DNA of 64,000 bases from Polaromonas sp. (GTDB lineage: Bacteria; Pseudomonadota; Gammaproteobacteria; Burkholderiales; Burkholderiaceae_C). A program made the position numbers and the translations under genes. Location of the stretch: assembly GCA_028292745.1 (NCBI GenBank), contig JAQGLT010000002.1:92646-156645 (forward strand), read 5' to 3'. Every line of letters begins with the position of its first letter. The first letter of the stretch is position 1. Below, in pieces: positions 1-12,390 of the stretch. A model generated the notes under the pieces. The model searched no databases, had not been told where the DNA came from, and saw only the letters and a list, made by a program, of their open reading frames with translations.

Positions 1-504
1 GGCACGGTTCACAGCGCATTCGATGTGCAAAAAGTGCACACCTACCGGCTCGACGCTTTCAGTTCAGGCGATGCCGGCCCTATAGGCTATGTCGAGGAAG
101 GACAGGTCAGATTATTAAGAAATTGGCCTGTAGCGCAAGAGGGTAAAGCGCAAGCAGCTATCGAAAATATAGCAAATTGGCCGCGTGTTGAAATCATCAT
201 GAGCTATGCGGGTGCCAGTGCTGCGATTGTGCGGGCACTTGTCGCGCAGGGCGTGCAGGGCTTGGTGGCTGCCGCGACGGGCAACGGCACGTTGCACCAT
301 GCCCTGGAGGCCGGCCTGATCGAGGCTCAGGCTGCAGGCGTCAAGGTGGTGCGTTGCACACGCTGCGCGAACGGCCGCGTGTTGCCCCGTGCGGGCGATA
401 TTTTCGCTGATTCGGAAGGGTTGACACCGGTAAAAGCCAGGATTGCGCTCATGCTGGAATTATCGACATGCGACATCCCCCGCAAAACTCTGGTCTTGCC
501 CTGA
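1..504 (+). CDS. Asparaginase, C-terminal part (5' end outside window)
   Basis: The open frame enters from the left edge and stops at 502-504, giving the last 168 or so residues of a bacterial L-asparaginase/glutaminase-type amidohydrolase. The segment near window residues 9-25 (DVQKVHTYRLDAF) and the C-terminal block AATGNGTLHHALEAGLIEA, followed by a conserved arginine-rich turn, match the substrate-contact and C-terminal domains of this family. The nucleophilic threonines lie upstream and cannot be checked. A 49-bp dispersed element is read in frame inside the gene at 124-172 and replaces the usual variable loop before VEIIMSYAGAS. Whether the product is cytoplasmic or periplasmic cannot be judged without the N-terminus. 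The family call is firm; the subtype is uncertain. Confidence 0.85.
   Translation, partial: GTVHSAFDVQKVHTYRLDAFSSGDAGPIGYVEEGQVRLLRNWPVAQEGKAQAAIENIANWPRVEIIMSYAGASAAIVRALVAQGVQGLVAAATGNGTLHHALEAGLIEAQAAGVKVVRCTRCANGRVLPRAGDIFADSEGLTPVKARIALMLELSTCDIPRKTLVLP
124..172 (+). repeat. 49-bp dispersed element, copy 1 (in asparaginase, sense)
   Basis: The core begins TGGCCTGTAGCGC and ends AGCTAT-N6-ATAG, followed by CAAA. It is 49 bp, the same length as ten other copies in the window. It is translated in frame with the asparaginase as NWPVAQEGKAQAAIENIA, and a TTAAG box precedes it. Confidence 0.85.
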
Positions 505-514
505 GGCGCAGGCA

Positions 515-544
515 TAAAAAAGCCACCCCGAAGGATGGCTTTTG
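515..544. terminator. Bidirectional intrinsic terminator between asparaginase and adk
   Basis: An A-run, a GCCACCC/GGATGGC-type stem with a short CGAA loop, and a T-run lie between two convergent genes. The symmetry suits termination in both directions. Confidence 0.75.
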
Positions 545-560
545 AAGGCTTGGTTACTTC

Positions 561-1250
<690 letters not shown>

Positions 1251-1374
1251 TCACGCTGGCGGCGCGCAAGCGATTACAACCACCACCGACTGAAGCTGGC
1301 GTGAGCGCTGCCGCCGTTTACCGCAGGGTGCTTACGTTTTTCGCAAGGATATCATGCACATCCTGAAAAACCGC

Positions 1375-2172
1375 TCATGCCGCAGCAGGCAAAACACTCT
1401 CATCGTTCAGCTGGCTGCGCACACGCGCCAGATCTTCAGGCGTATCAACCCCCGTGCCTGGCGCCTGATCGGTCACATGCACGGCAATCCGGTAGCCATG
1501 CCAGAGGGCACGCAGTTGTTCGAGCGATTCAAGCCGCTCCAGTGGCGCTTGCGGCAATTTGGGGAATTCGCGCAGAAAACCGACCCGGTAGGCATAAAGC
1601 CCGATATGGCGCAGCGGACTGGGCAAAAGGCTGTGCGACGAACTGGCGCCTTCCCACCACGCCTTGCCGATAAAGTCGCGTGCGGCAGGAATGGGCGCGC
1701 GGCTGAAGTACAGCGCAGTCTGGCGGGCATCCAGCACCACCTTGACCACATTCGGATTCTGCAAATCAGCCAACTGTGAAATTGAATGCGCGGCCGTGCT
1801 CATGGCGCAGTCCGGGCGTTCGCCAAGCAGGCGTGCCACAGCGTTGATCAGCGCGGGTTCGATCAAGGGCTCGTCGCCCTGCACATTCACGACGATGGCG
1901 TCATCGGCCAGCCCGAGGATGTCACAGGCTTCGGCCAGCCGGTCGCTGCCGCTGGGATGGTCCCGCCGGGTCAACACCGCCTGGACACCGAGGGCTGCGC
2001 ATTTTTCAATAATCTCAGCGCTGTCAGCGGCCACCACTGTACGCACGGCGCTACTTAGCAAGGCGCGTTGGGCCACGCGCACGACCATGGGCACGCCGTT
2101 GATGTCGGCCAGTGGCTTGTTGGGCAGCCGGGTAGAAGCCATGCGTGCCGGAATCAGGACAGTAAAACTCAT
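1375..2172 (-). CDS. kdsB: 3-deoxy-manno-octulosonate cytidylyltransferase
   Basis: Activates Kdo as CMP-Kdo for lipopolysaccharide core synthesis in the cytoplasm. The 265-residue protein starts at [19 protein letters not shown], the family's N-terminal nucleotide-binding signature, and carries the NVQGDEPLI metal-binding motif about 100 residues in. An upstream in-frame start six codons earlier would overlap the preceding small gene, so the internal ATG is preferred. It sits 7 bp after the Trm112-like gene and two genes after lpxK, so LPS functions are clustered here. Confidence 0.96.
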   Translation of the reverse strand: MSFTVLIPARMASTRLPNKPLADINGVPMVVRVAQRALLSSAVRTVVAADSAEIIEKCAALGVQAVLTRRDHPSGSDRLAEACDILGLADDAIVVNVQGDEPLIEPALINAVARLLGERPDCAMSTAAHSISQLADLQNPNVVKVVLDARQTALYFSRAPIPAARDFIGKAWWEGASSSHSLLPSPLRHIGLYAYRVGFLREFPKLPQAPLERLESLEQLRALWHGYRIAVHVTDQAPGTGVDTPEDLARVRSQLNDESVLPAAA

Positions 2173-2179
2173 GCTGGCA

Positions 2180-2362
2180 TCACAGGCCAAGTTCTTCGTC
2201 GGTCAGTGTTCTTGCCTCATTTTCAAGCATTACCGGAATGCCGTCGCGCACGGGATAGGCCAGCCGGGCACTGCGGGAAATCAATTCGTTTTTTTCCCGG
2301 TCATAGTCGAGCGGTCCCTTGGTCACGGGGCAGACCAGCAATTCAAGTAATTTGGTGTCCAT
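2180..2362 (-). CDS. Trm112 family protein (YcaR-like)
   Basis: A 60-residue protein beginning [18 protein letters not shown] and containing the family signature [14 protein letters not shown]. Only one of the usual zinc cysteines (Cys11) remains, which I believe is common in proteobacterial members next to lpxK and kdsB. The start overlaps the end of lpxK by 20 bp and the stop lies 7 bp before kdsB, so it is cotranscribed with them. The precise function in bacteria is unsettled. The longer open frame upstream is only the antisense side of lpxK. Confidence 0.9.
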   Translation of the reverse strand: MDTKLLELLVCPVTKGPLDYDREKNELISRSARLAYPVRDGIPVMLENEARTLTDEELGL

Positions 2363-3374
2363 GCTTGGATGGTAATGGAGAAAGCAGCGGTGCCAGCAAC
2401 GCATCCAGCGCATAGAAAAAGGCCGGCTCCGGTGAAAACTCCAGAGGAACGGCGAGTACTTTTCGTGCGGATATACCCGGCAGGGCGAACAGCTTGACAG
2501 CATCTTTTTCAGTGCACAGCAAAGTCTGCTCGACGCCGTCCCCGAGATCCTCATGTTTGAAAATATGATGGTCTGGCAATGCCACGGTTTTATCAAGCGT
2601 CAGGCCACACGCCCTGAGCATGTCAAAAAAAGCCCCGGGGTTGGCGATGCCGGCCAGGGCCGTTATGGGCTGACCCCGAAGGTCCGCCAACCGAACCTGA
2701 ATGCCGTCGGGCCCCAGTGCAAATTCTGCCAGCCGACGCGTGGAGGAAAAGCCTTCAAATGCCGGGTTTTTGCCAGTGTGCAGCACAAGGTCAATGCCTT
2801 GGTCTAGACGTTCTGGCCACGGTTCGCGCAACAGTCCGGCAGGAAGCAGCCAGCCATTGCCTACGCCCCTGTCGTCGAACACCGCAATTTCAATGTCGCG
2901 CTGCAACGCATAGTGCTGAAGCCCGTCATCGCAAACCACCACGGCAGTTGCCGGGTAGGCAGCCAGCAAGTCACGAACGGCTTCAGTACGTCGTTTTGCT
3001 ACAAAAACAGGAGCACCCGTTGCCCGGTATATAAGCGCTGGCTCATCACCTGATTGTGTAACAGGCGTATCTGGCCTGACTTCAAGGTTGTGGTGCGCAG
3101 AACGACCGTAACCGCGTGAAACCACGCCTACTTGCATTCGTTGGGCATGCAAATGCTTGACCAATGCAATTGCCAAGGGTGTTTTCCCCGCACCGCCGGC
3201 TATCACGTTGCCCACGACGATGATGGGCACGCCAAATCGCTCAGACGTCAGTATCCCGCGTCGGTAAAGGGTTTGGCGCCATCGCACGAGCAGGCCATGA
3301 AGCTGCGCCACTGGCCAAAGCAGGTAGGCGGCTGCGCCGCGTGCAAGCCAAACGTTTAACAGCAGTTGTTTCAT
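2343..3374 (-). CDS. lpxK: Tetraacyldisaccharide 4'-kinase
   Basis: Phosphorylates the 4' position of the lipid A disaccharide precursor at the inner membrane. The 343-residue product (E. coli LpxK is 328) has an N-terminal membrane-associated helix and the nucleotide-binding loop GGAGKTP at residues 60-66, followed by the family motif [10 protein letters not shown]. Its 3' end overlaps the Trm112-like start by 20 bp. It lies 39 bp after exbD in the same direction, an arrangement often seen in betaproteobacteria. Confidence 0.96.
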   Translation of the reverse strand: MKQLLLNVWLARGAAAYLLWPVAQLHGLLVRWRQTLYRRGILTSERFGVPIIVVGNVIAGGAGKTPLAIALVKHLHAQRMQVGVVSRGYGRSAHHNLEVRPDTPVTQSGDEPALIYRATGAPVFVAKRRTEAVRDLLAAYPATAVVVCDDGLQHYALQRDIEIAVFDDRGVGNGWLLPAGLLREPWPERLDQGIDLVLHTGKNPAFEGFSSTRRLAEFALGPDGIQVRLADLRGQPITALAGIANPGAFFDMLRACGLTLDKTVALPDHHIFKHEDLGDGVEQTLLCTEKDAVKLFALPGISARKVLAVPLEFSPEPAFFYALDALLAPLLSPLPSKHGHQIT

Positions 3375-3413
3375 GCGTTGTGCTGCTTTGGCGCAAATGG
3401 CGGCGCAGGTGGC

Positions 3414-3842
3414 TTACTTCGCGCCAGCCAGTGCCGTGCTTTGCGTGGCAAACGTAATCTGGGTCAAACCCTGGCGCCGGGCAGCTTCCATGACGGTAAT
3501 CACAGCCTGATGCGTAGCGTTGGCATCAGCACTGATGACGATGACCGTGCCCTTATCAGCCTTGGCAGCGAAAGCCAGTGCGCTGCCAAGAACTTCGATT
3601 CCACGCCCATCCACCCGGTTTTTATTGATCATGTAACGGCCATCGCTGCTGATTGAAACAATAACCTCCTTGGGATGATCGCGCTGCTGCTCTGCGTCAG
3701 CGGTGGGAAGCCTGACCTGAAGTTCTGTGAATTTGCTATAGGTGGTTGAAAGCATCAAAAAGATGAGCACGACCAGCAAAACATCAATAAACGGAATCAG
3801 GTTGATTTCGGGCTCGGCGCGCAAGTGGGGACGAAAATTCAT
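3414..3842 (-). CDS. exbD: Biopolymer transport protein ExbD/TolR
   Basis: A 142-residue inner-membrane protein with one N-terminal transmembrane helix (about residues 14-36) and a periplasmic domain. Asp20 in NLIPFIDVLLVVLIF is the conserved proton-path aspartate of ExbD/TolR/MotB-type subunits. The start codon overlaps the exbB stop in an ATGA arrangement, showing translational coupling. Together they would form a proton-motive-force-driven complex that energises TonB-type transport or a related envelope process. No tonB gene is adjacent. Confidence 0.93.
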   Translation of the reverse strand: MNFRPHLRAEPEINLIPFIDVLLVVLIFLMLSTTYSKFTELQVRLPTADAEQQRDHPKEVIVSISSDGRYMINKNRVDGRGIEVLGSALAFAAKADKGTVIVISADANATHQAVITVMEAARRQGLTQITFATQSTALAGAK

Positions 3843-4471
3843 TTGCGCAGTGTGTTGAGGTGACGCATGAAGCGCTCAGCCGAAAGCTCCATGGACAGTA
3901 GATAACCATCGACCCGCGCACGAAAATAGCGCCAGAAAATAAGCGCAGGTATGGCTACCATCAGGCCAAAAGCCGTGTTGTAGAGCGCCATGGATATGCC
4001 TTGAGCGAGCTGAGCAGGATTGCCAGCCCCTGCCGTTGGGCCCGTGCCCGTGTGCGCGCCAAAAATCTCGATCATCCCGATGACCGTACCCAGCAGCCCC
4101 AGCAAGGGCGCCGCTGAAGCTATAGTGGCCAGCGCGGCGAGATAGCGTTCAAGTTGGTGTGCCGCCTGGCGGCCTGCACCTTCCAGTGTGGCACGCAGAT
4201 CGCCTTCGCTGATGCGTGGGTTGACGCTAAGCGCTTGAAAGCCGCTTGCCAGTATCGTGCCGAGCAAAGAGTTTTGCTCCAGCTTCAGCACAATATCGGC
4301 GGAAGGCGTTGACGTTCGCGAAACAGCGATAGCTTCGCCCAAAAGTCTGGGAGGCGTGATTTTCTTGATCTGGAGGCTCAGAAAACGCTCAATAATCAAT
4401 GCCAGTGCCACAACAGAGCAGGCTAAAAGCGGCCAGATCGGCCAGCCTGCGGCTTGTATGATCGAAAACAA
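3839..4471 (-). CDS. exbB: Biopolymer transport protein ExbB/TolQ (MotA family)
   Basis: A 210-residue inner-membrane protein with three hydrophobic segments, near residues 8-27, 115-140 and 160-182. The second carries the family motif LLGLLGTVIGMIEIF and the third NTAFGLMVAIPALIF. It forms the proton channel with ExbD, whose gene overlaps it by 4 bp. It is the first gene of the leftward exbB-exbD-lpxK-Trm112-kdsB run, with about 350 bp of non-coding DNA separating it from divergent xseA. Confidence 0.93.
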   Translation of the reverse strand: MFSIIQAAGWPIWPLLACSVVALALIIERFLSLQIKKITPPRLLGEAIAVSRTSTPSADIVLKLEQNSLLGTILASGFQALSVNPRISEGDLRATLEGAGRQAAHQLERYLAALATIASAAPLLGLLGTVIGMIEIFGAHTGTGPTAGAGNPAQLAQGISMALYNTAFGLMVAIPALIFWRYFRARVDGYLLSMELSAERFMRHLNTLRK

Positions 4472-4594
4472 TGCGCGTCTCCAGATGACTATGGGTAACT
4501 ATTGGTGCTGGATTATGGACTACCCATTGCTTGTCATTGCCTCACTAACGACGCTTAAAGAAATGAGTTTCGTTGGACAAACATTCCAGGCTTA

Positions 4595-4625
4595 GCCCAC
4601 AAAATCTGTGGATAACTTTGTGGGC
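4595..4625. promoter_or_regulatory. Perfect hairpin enclosing a consensus DnaA box, exbB-xseA intergenic
   Basis: The 350-bp region between divergent exbB and xseA contains no gene I can support. At its centre a perfect 9-bp inverted repeat (GCCCACAAA at 4595-4603, TTTGTGGGC at 4617-4625) flanks a 13-nt loop. The loop holds TGTGGATAA, the complement of the consensus DnaA box TTATCCACA. No T-run follows, so it does not look like a terminator. Confidence 0.5.
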
Positions 4626-4821
4626 AAGTCTGTGCAGAGCGGGTGGCAGACCGCGCCAGACGGTGATTATGACAAATCGATGAAAATTTAGGCATTTAAA
4701 TTTCATTAAAAATCAATGACTTACATCGACAAATCAAGCTTTTCAACACGTTCATGCAGGCCCTTGCGCTACAGCCGGGCAGCTGTGGAGTACTGTTGCT
4801 TTTGTGTTCACGCCGTTTGTC

Positions 4822-6141
4822 ATGGTTGAGGAGTTTTCTACCTTTGAAGGGCGTGAGAGGCCCTTACTTGGGCAGGGTATGCACATCTGGCCGGTGGGCT
4901 CATTGCTGCGCGCCATCGCGGACAGCCTGGAAGCCAGGTTTAACCCGGTAGCGGTTCAAGGGGAATTGACGGGATTTTCACGTGCGTCAAGCGGCCACTG
5001 CTATTTTTCGCTCAAGGATACGCAAGGTCAGGTGCGCTGCGCCATGTTCAGGCGGGCGGCGAGCCTGCTTGATTTTTCTCCACGCGACGGTCAACTGGTC
5101 GAGTTGAGGGGCCGGTTGGGCATCTATGAACCGCGTGGCGAACTGCAGCTGGTGGTCGAGTCAATGCGACAGGCCGGACAGGGCACTTTGTTCGAAAAGT
5201 TTTTGTTGCTCAAGGCGAAGCTTGAGGCGCAAGGCCTTTTTGACGCAGCGCGCAAACGGCCGTTGCCACTTCTGCCTCGGGCCATCGGTGTCGTTACTTC
5301 GTTGGGCGCTGCGGCATTGCATGATGTGGTCAGTGCATTGCAGCGGCGCGCCCCGCATATCCCTGTGGTGATTTACCCTGCCAGCGTACAGGGGGCACAG
5401 GCCGCCGCTGAGTTGCGGGAGGCGGTGTCTGCTGCTTGCCAGCGGCGTGAACAAGACCGGACTGATGTGCTTCTGCTGGTGCGCGGCGGGGGTGCCATAG
5501 AAGATCTATGGGCTTTTAATGATGAGTTGCTGGCGCGGGCCATTGTTGCCGCACCGATGCCGGTGATCAGCGGAGTAGGGCATGAAACGGATTTTACGAT
5601 TGCCGATTTTTGTGCCGATGTTCGCGCGCCAACTCCCACGGCGGCCGCTGAACTTTGCGCGCAACCGCAAACAACCTGGCTCAGCGCACTCGACCTGGCT
5701 TTTTCACGCCTGCAAAATGGCGTGGACCAGCAGATGGAGTCACATAACCAGCGCCTGGATTGGGCAGCGTCCCGTGTCAGCCGTCCCTCGCATCTGGTGA
5801 CGCGGCAGCAAGCCCGTCTGGCAAGCATTGCACAACAGCTGAGCTATGCAATGCGCTCAACATTAAGGAACGAGCAGGGCCGGCTGCAGACCCTGGGAAA
5901 CGACTTTCCCAGAGAAATCATCGGCAGCCTGCAGCGTAGCCGCAATCAAATCGAACAGGCCAAGCTGCGCCTTGCGTCGCTCGATCCAAATCTGGTACTG
6001 CAACGTGGCTACGCATGGGTGGCAGACCTGCAGGGCCAGCCCATCACTTCTGTAAAAATGACGCATACCGGTCAACCCGTGCGCGCTACCCTTGCGGATG
6101 GAGAGGTCGATTTGACGGTCGCTGCACGTCGGCTCATTTAG
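4822..6141 (+). CDS. xseA: Exodeoxyribonuclease VII large subunit
   Basis: Large subunit of the single-strand-specific exonuclease VII used in repair and recombination. An N-terminal OB fold includes [20 protein letters not shown]. The catalytic domain carries [32 protein letters not shown] and [15 protein letters not shown] long helical C-terminal region follows. The product is 439 residues if started at the ATG at 4822. A GTG at 4804 would add six residues and has a weak GGAG upstream, so the start is uncertain. The small subunit xseB is not adjacent. Confidence 0.94.
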   Translation: MVEEFSTFEGRERPLLGQGMHIWPVGSLLRAIADSLEARFNPVAVQGELTGFSRASSGHCYFSLKDTQGQVRCAMFRRAASLLDFSPRDGQLVELRGRLGIYEPRGELQLVVESMRQAGQGTLFEKFLLLKAKLEAQGLFDAARKRPLPLLPRAIGVVTSLGAAALHDVVSALQRRAPHIPVVIYPASVQGAQAAAELREAVSAACQRREQDRTDVLLLVRGGGAIEDLWAFNDELLARAIVAAPMPVISGVGHETDFTIADFCADVRAPTPTAAAELCAQPQTTWLSALDLAFSRLQNGVDQQMESHNQRLDWAASRVSRPSHLVTRQQARLASIAQQLSYAMRSTLRNEQGRLQTLGNDFPREIIGSLQRSRNQIEQAKLRLASLDPNLVLQRGYAWVADLQGQPITSVKMTHTGQPVRATLADGEVDLTVAARRLI

Positions 6142-6199
6142 TTTTTACAATGTCCCTTGTATGTCAATGGACATCTCATCAACAATCAAAAGGAAAATC

Positions 6200-6781
6200 A
6201 TGGAACACACGCTTCCCCCACTCCCGTATGCAATTGATGCGCTGGCCCCGCATTACAGCCAGGAAACCCTCGAATACCACCATGGCAAGCACCACAATGC
6301 TTATGTGGTCAATCTCAACAACCTGCAAAAAGGCACTGAGTTTGAATCCATGACGCTTGAGGAAATCGTCAAGAAATCCAGCGGCGGCGTGTACAACAAT
6401 GCGGCCCAAATATGGAATCACACCTTTTTCTGGAACTGCATGAAACCTGCCGGCGGCGGTGAACCCGGCGGTGCGTTGGCAGAAGCCATCAATGCCAAGT
6501 TTGGCTCGTATGCAGCCTTCAAGGAAGCGTTTGTTAAGTCCGCTGTCGGCAATTTCGGCTCAGGCTGGACCTGGCTGGTCAAGACTGGCGACGGTGCGGT
6601 GGATATTGTCAATACCGGTGCAGCAGGCACCCCCCTCAAAACAGGAGAGAAGGCGCTGATGACGGTGGATGTTTGGGAGCATGCTTATTACATTGACTAC
6701 CGCAACCAGCGCCCCAAATTTGTCGAAACTTTCCTGTCTAACCTGGTGAATTGGGAATTTGCCGAGGCTAATTTCGCCTGA
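6200..6781 (+). CDS. sodB: Superoxide dismutase, Fe/Mn family (Fe type)
   Basis: Dismutates superoxide to hydrogen peroxide and oxygen. The 193-residue protein starts at [10 protein letters not shown] with AGGA nine bases upstream. Metal ligands are visible: His27 in [12 protein letters not shown], the histidine of WNHTFFW, and the Asp and His of [11 protein letters not shown]. The sequence around the second and third ligands resembles iron-type enzymes. It lies 58 bp after xseA in the same direction and ends at a strong terminator. The in-frame extension upstream to 6161 lacks family similarity. Confidence 0.97.
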   Translation: MEHTLPPLPYAIDALAPHYSQETLEYHHGKHHNAYVVNLNNLQKGTEFESMTLEEIVKKSSGGVYNNAAQIWNHTFFWNCMKPAGGGEPGGALAEAINAKFGSYAAFKEAFVKSAVGNFGSGWTWLVKTGDGAVDIVNTGAAGTPLKTGEKALMTVDVWEHAYYIDYRNQRPKFVETFLSNLVNWEFAEANFA

Positions 6782-6812
6782 CCCCTTGTAGCTTACTGAC
6801 GCCTTACCCTTC

Positions 6813-6840
6813 AAAAAGCCGACATGATGTCGGCTTTTTG
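6813..6840. terminator. Bidirectional intrinsic terminator after sodB
   Basis: AAAAAGCCGACAT and ATGTCGGCTTTTT form a near-perfect inverted repeat with runs of A and T at the ends. It lies between convergent sodB and the DUF192 gene. Confidence 0.9.
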
Positions 6841-6867
6841 CTATCAATTTTCAATAGTCGCCAAGCG

Positions 6868-7362
6868 TCAGCGCCGGGCTTCAAAAATAGGTCCACCCAG
6901 CTGGCTGCCTGGCTTGATGCCCTTTTTTGCAAACCAGCCTTTGTTCATTTCAAGTACATAACGAACTGGTGTGCTGGAGCAATGGGGATCGGTGGTTTGC
7001 GGTTTCATGTCGGCCATGTTCACGATGGTGCCGTCATCGGCAACGAAAGCAGCCGTCAGTGGAAGTAGCGTGTTTTTCATCCAGAAGCATTGCCTGCTGG
7101 CTTCCTCGAAGACAAACAGCATTCCTTCGTGCTGGGGCATCTCTTTTCGCTGCATCAGCCCTGTCTGTCTTTGTTCTGGCGTCCAAGCCACCTGCGCATC
7201 GATCACGTACAGCCCGGCCGTTATTTTGGTGCGCTCCAGATTCATCTGCGGCGCTTGCTGCGCCAGTGCCAGACCCGACAGGCTGAGCATGACGAGCGTT
7301 AGCGCGCGAAACAAGCCTAAGCAGGCTTGACCGAAATTGACCGGAGAGTTTGTAAGCGGCAT
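6868..7362 (-). CDS. DUF192 family exported protein
   Basis: A 164-residue protein with an N-terminal signal sequence (hydrophobic run LFRALTLVMLSLSGLALA) followed by a DUF192 domain. Typical motifs are the RQTGLMQRKEMPQHEGMLFV block, the FWMKNTLLPL segment and the late YVLEMNKGWFAKKGIKPGS block. DUF192 proteins are small, often secreted beta-barrels of unknown biochemical role. The start at 7362 is chosen because it places the signal peptide at the N-terminus; other in-frame starts exist upstream. Confidence 0.85.
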   Translation of the reverse strand: MPLTNSPVNFGQACLGLFRALTLVMLSLSGLALAQQAPQMNLERTKITAGLYVIDAQVAWTPEQRQTGLMQRKEMPQHEGMLFVFEEASRQCFWMKNTLLPLTAAFVADDGTIVNMADMKPQTTDPHCSSTPVRYVLEMNKGWFAKKGIKPGSQLGGPIFEARR

Positions 7363-7411
7363 TTGAGCACCGGAGTAAGTTAATTGGAGCGGGCACATAA
7401 GCGACGCCCGT

Positions 7412-7434
7412 AAAAAAGCCCGCACAGGGCGGGC
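7412..7434 (-). terminator. Intrinsic terminator after the Ala/Lys-rich gene
   Basis: On the minus strand a GCCCGC/GCGGGC stem with a five-base loop is followed by six T residues. It lies 24 bp beyond the stop of the gene at 7458-7793. Confidence 0.88.
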
Positions 7435-7457
7435 ATTTTGACTGAAGTCGGTAAAAA

Positions 7458-7793
7458 TTACTTTTTAGCTTCTGCTTTTTTCGCAACTACTTCAGCTTTT
7501 TTTGCTGCGGCAGCATCGGCTTTTTCCTTTTTGGCCGCAGCGGCTTTTTCTTTCTTGGCGGCTTTTGCCGCAGCTTTTTCTTCTTTGGTCATTGCTGCCG
7601 GCTTGGCAGTCACGGCAGGCGTTGCGGCGACTGCAGGAGCAGACACGGCCTTGGCGTTAGCTGCAGCGGGCGCGACTGCTGGCGTGGCTGCAGCGGCTGG
7701 CGCAGCGGGCTTGGCTGGTGTGGCGGCAGGGGCTTGTGCAAACGCACCAGCAGCGAAAAGGCCAGCGATCAATGCTGCAAGAATTTTGTTCAT
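7458..7793 (-). CDS. Secreted Ala/Pro/Lys-rich low-complexity protein
   Basis: A 111-residue protein started at MNKILAALIAGLF by a good AAGGAAT ribosome site. A clear signal peptide (cleavage near AGAFA-QAP) is followed by an Ala/Pro/Val-rich tract of about 55 residues and a C-terminal Ala/Lys/Glu tract with repeated AAKKEKA units. The tail resembles histone-H1-like low complexity, but the export signal argues for an envelope or periplasmic location. A strong terminator follows and the gene stands alone, divergent from icd. The function is unknown. Composition bias alone could generate such a frame, but the ribosome site, signal peptide and terminator support a real gene. Confidence 0.75.
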   Translation of the reverse strand: MNKILAALIAGLFAAGAFAQAPAATPAKPAAPAAAATPAVAPAAANAKAVSAPAVAATPAVTAKPAAMTKEEKAAAKAAKKEKAAAAKKEKADAAAAKKAEVVAKKAEAKK

Positions 7794-8008
7794 TTGGATT
7801 CCTTGGGTAGCTTGGTAATGCGATTGGCAAAACACCCCGAACCATTCGGAGGCACTACCGTAACGAAGCTGAACTGCAGTAGGTTGACAGACACTTGCTG
7901 TACTGCCTGAAAAATTTTTACAGTTAAAATTTAGGGGTTTTACCTTAACTGCCGAAAGTGGCGCACCGCAGGACGGGCGCTTCTCACGCCTACCGGAGAC
8001 TTCTGTAC

Positions 8009-9262
8009 ATGTACCAGCACATCAAGGTGCCCACTCAGGGCGAGAAAATCACTGTCAATGCCGACAACTCGTTGAATGTGCCTGACGAGCCCATCATTCC
8101 ATTCATCGAGGGCGACGGCACCGGTGTCGATATTTCTCCGGTGATGCTGAAGGTGGTGGATGCCGCAGTGGCAAAGGCTTACGGTGGCAAGAAAAAAATC
8201 CATTGGATGGAAGTGTTTGCCGGCGAAAAATCGACCAAGATCTATGGTCCCGATGTATGGCTGCCTGAAGAAACCCTGCATGCTGTCAAGGACTACGTGG
8301 TTTCTATCAAGGGCCCGCTGACGACGCCCGTGGGCGGCGGCATCCGCAGCCTGAACGTGGCGCTGCGCCAGGAACTGGACCTCTACGTCTGCCTGCGCCC
8401 CATTCAGTACTTTGCCGGCGTCCCTTCGCCTGTCAAGGAACCGCAGAAAACCAACATGGTGATTTTTCGCGAGAACTCTGAAGACATCTATGCGGGTATT
8501 GAATTTGAATCAGGCAGCGACAAGGCCAAGAAACTCATCAAATTTCTGCAGGACGAGATGGGTGTCAAGAAGATTCGTTTTCCGGACACGTCCGGCATTG
8601 GCATCAAGCCAGTGTCCAGCGAGGGCACTGAACGCCTGGTACGCAAGGCTATCCAGTATGCGATTGACAACGACAAGTCCAGTGTGACCATTGTGCACAA
8701 GGGCAACATCATGAAGTTCACCGAAGGCGGCTTCCGTGACTGGTCTTATGCATTGGCCCAAAAGGAATTCGGCGCTGAAATGATTGACGGCGGCCCCTGG
8801 TGCCAGTTCAAAAATCCGAAGACCGGCAAGGACATTATTGTCAAGGACGTCATTGCCGATGCTTTCCTGCAGCAGATTTTGCTGCGCCCTGCCGAGTACA
8901 GCGTGATTGCCACGCTGAACCTGAACGGCGACTATATTTCGGACGCGCTGGCCGCCCAGGTAGGCGGTATCGGCATAGCTCCGGGTGCAAACCTGAGCGA
9001 CACCATTGCGATGTTTGAGGCGACCCACGGCACGGCACCAAAATACGCTGGCAAGGATTATGTGAATCCCGGTTCCCTGATCCTGTCGGCTGAAATGATG
9101 TTGCGCCATATGGGCTGGACCGAAGCAGCTGACCTCATCATCAGCTCTATGGAAAATTCGATCACCTCCAAGAAGGTCACCTATGACTTTGCGCGTCTGA
9201 TGGAAGGCGCAACGCAGGTGAGTTGCTCTGGTTTTGGACAAGTGATGGTCGAAAACATGTAA
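8009..9262 (+). CDS. icd: NADP-dependent isocitrate dehydrogenase
   Basis: TCA-cycle enzyme that oxidatively decarboxylates isocitrate to 2-oxoglutarate. The 417-residue protein has the N-terminal [10 protein letters not shown] motif, the substrate-serine loop [18 protein letters not shown], the [10 protein letters not shown] segment and the C-terminal [15 protein letters not shown] nucleotide-site motif. Length and motifs match the homodimeric E. coli-type enzyme. The ATG at 8009 is preceded by GGAG at a suitable distance; the track extension upstream to 7958 is not family-like. A strong terminator follows. Confidence 0.97.
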   Translation: MYQHIKVPTQGEKITVNADNSLNVPDEPIIPFIEGDGTGVDISPVMLKVVDAAVAKAYGGKKKIHWMEVFAGEKSTKIYGPDVWLPEETLHAVKDYVVSIKGPLTTPVGGGIRSLNVALRQELDLYVCLRPIQYFAGVPSPVKEPQKTNMVIFRENSEDIYAGIEFESGSDKAKKLIKFLQDEMGVKKIRFPDTSGIGIKPVSSEGTERLVRKAIQYAIDNDKSSVTIVHKGNIMKFTEGGFRDWSYALAQKEFGAEMIDGGPWCQFKNPKTGKDIIVKDVIADAFLQQILLRPAEYSVIATLNLNGDYISDALAAQVGGIGIAPGANLSDTIAMFEATHGTAPKYAGKDYVNPGSLILSAEMMLRHMGWTEAADLIISSMENSITSKKVTYDFARLMEGATQVSCSGFGQVMVENM

Positions 9263-9288
9263 GACGCCTGGCCTGATTCAGGGCACTG

Positions 9289-9322
9289 ACCGCCTCGGGA
9301 GCAATCCTGAGGCGGTTTTTTT
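9289..9322 (+). terminator. Intrinsic terminator after icd
   Basis: An ACCGCCTC/GAGGCGGT stem with a twelve-base loop is followed by seven T residues, 27 bp beyond the icd stop. Confidence 0.92.
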
Positions 9323-9438
9323 CATGCCTTTGCGTGATGGTCATCCACGATTGCATGGCAACTGCTTGAATGTCGCGTGTCTGCCACCAATTGCCATGTC
9401 CACCACATTGAATGACACCGATGGCTAGAATGATTTTC

Positions 9439-9807
9439 ATGGCAACAAAACCTCCTCAATCTCCCGTGCAACCGCCAGCGCCTGTCGTTAAACCGGCCAA
9501 CCCCAATGGGGGGGAATCGGTTGTGCTGGAGCGCCGACCGCAAAAAACCAAGCCACCGCAGATGTACCAGGTGGTATTGCTGAATGATGACTACACACCG
9601 ATGGAATTCGTGGTGGTGGTTATTCAGGAGTTTTTTAGCAAGGACCGGGAAACCGCGACCCAGATCATGCTGAAAATCCACCTCGATGGCAAAGGCATTT
9701 GCGGAGTATTCTCCAGAGACGTGGCCGCAACAAAAGTGGACCAAGTAACGGAAGCGGCCCGAAAAAATGGTCATCCCCTCCAATGTGTCAGCGAACCCAT
9801 TGAATAA
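9439..9807 (+). CDS. clpS: ATP-dependent Clp protease adaptor ClpS
   Basis: Adaptor that binds N-degron substrates and delivers them to ClpAP. The 122-residue protein has a Pro-rich N-terminal extension followed by the conserved core [33 protein letters not shown] and the C-terminal HPLQCVSEP. It is immediately upstream of clpA (82 bp), the classical pairing. Three in-frame ATGs lie within 27 bp, so the start is uncertain; MATKPPQ is preferred by family resemblance. Confidence 0.95.
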   Translation: MATKPPQSPVQPPAPVVKPANPNGGESVVLERRPQKTKPPQMYQVVLLNDDYTPMEFVVVVIQEFFSKDRETATQIMLKIHLDGKGICGVFSRDVAATKVDQVTEAARKNGHPLQCVSEPIE

Positions 9808-9889
9808 CTGTAAAAACGGAACAATATCCTGTCCAGAAGCCAAGAGAATTCAGTAAAGTATTTATCCAAGCAAGCCGAAAGGAAAATCT

Positions 9890-12226
<2,337 letters not shown>

Positions 12227-12288
12227 TGCCGATTGCCGCGCCTGAACGTGGCGTCTGATGCCTGTTAAAAAAGCAGGCATGTCAAAAG

Positions 12289-12317
12289 GGCCGGTAGCAT
12301 GACGCTGCCGGCCTTTT
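12289..12317 (+). terminator. Intrinsic terminator after clpA
   Basis: A 10-bp stem GGCCGGTAGC/GCTGCCGGCC (one G-T pair) with a five-base loop is followed by five T residues. Confidence 0.92.
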
Positions 12318-12390
12318 TGCTGCTTGCTCTTGAAAAGAGAGCAGCCTGCCCTTGTGCGGATTGCGCCGGAAGCCGTTTTATCTTGAATGA

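Noticed and set aside
4110..4150. Possible 49-bp element in exbB (GAAGCTATAGTGGCCAGCGC)
   Set aside because: The left and right halves are in the wrong order and spacing, and the protein sequence there is normal ExbB.
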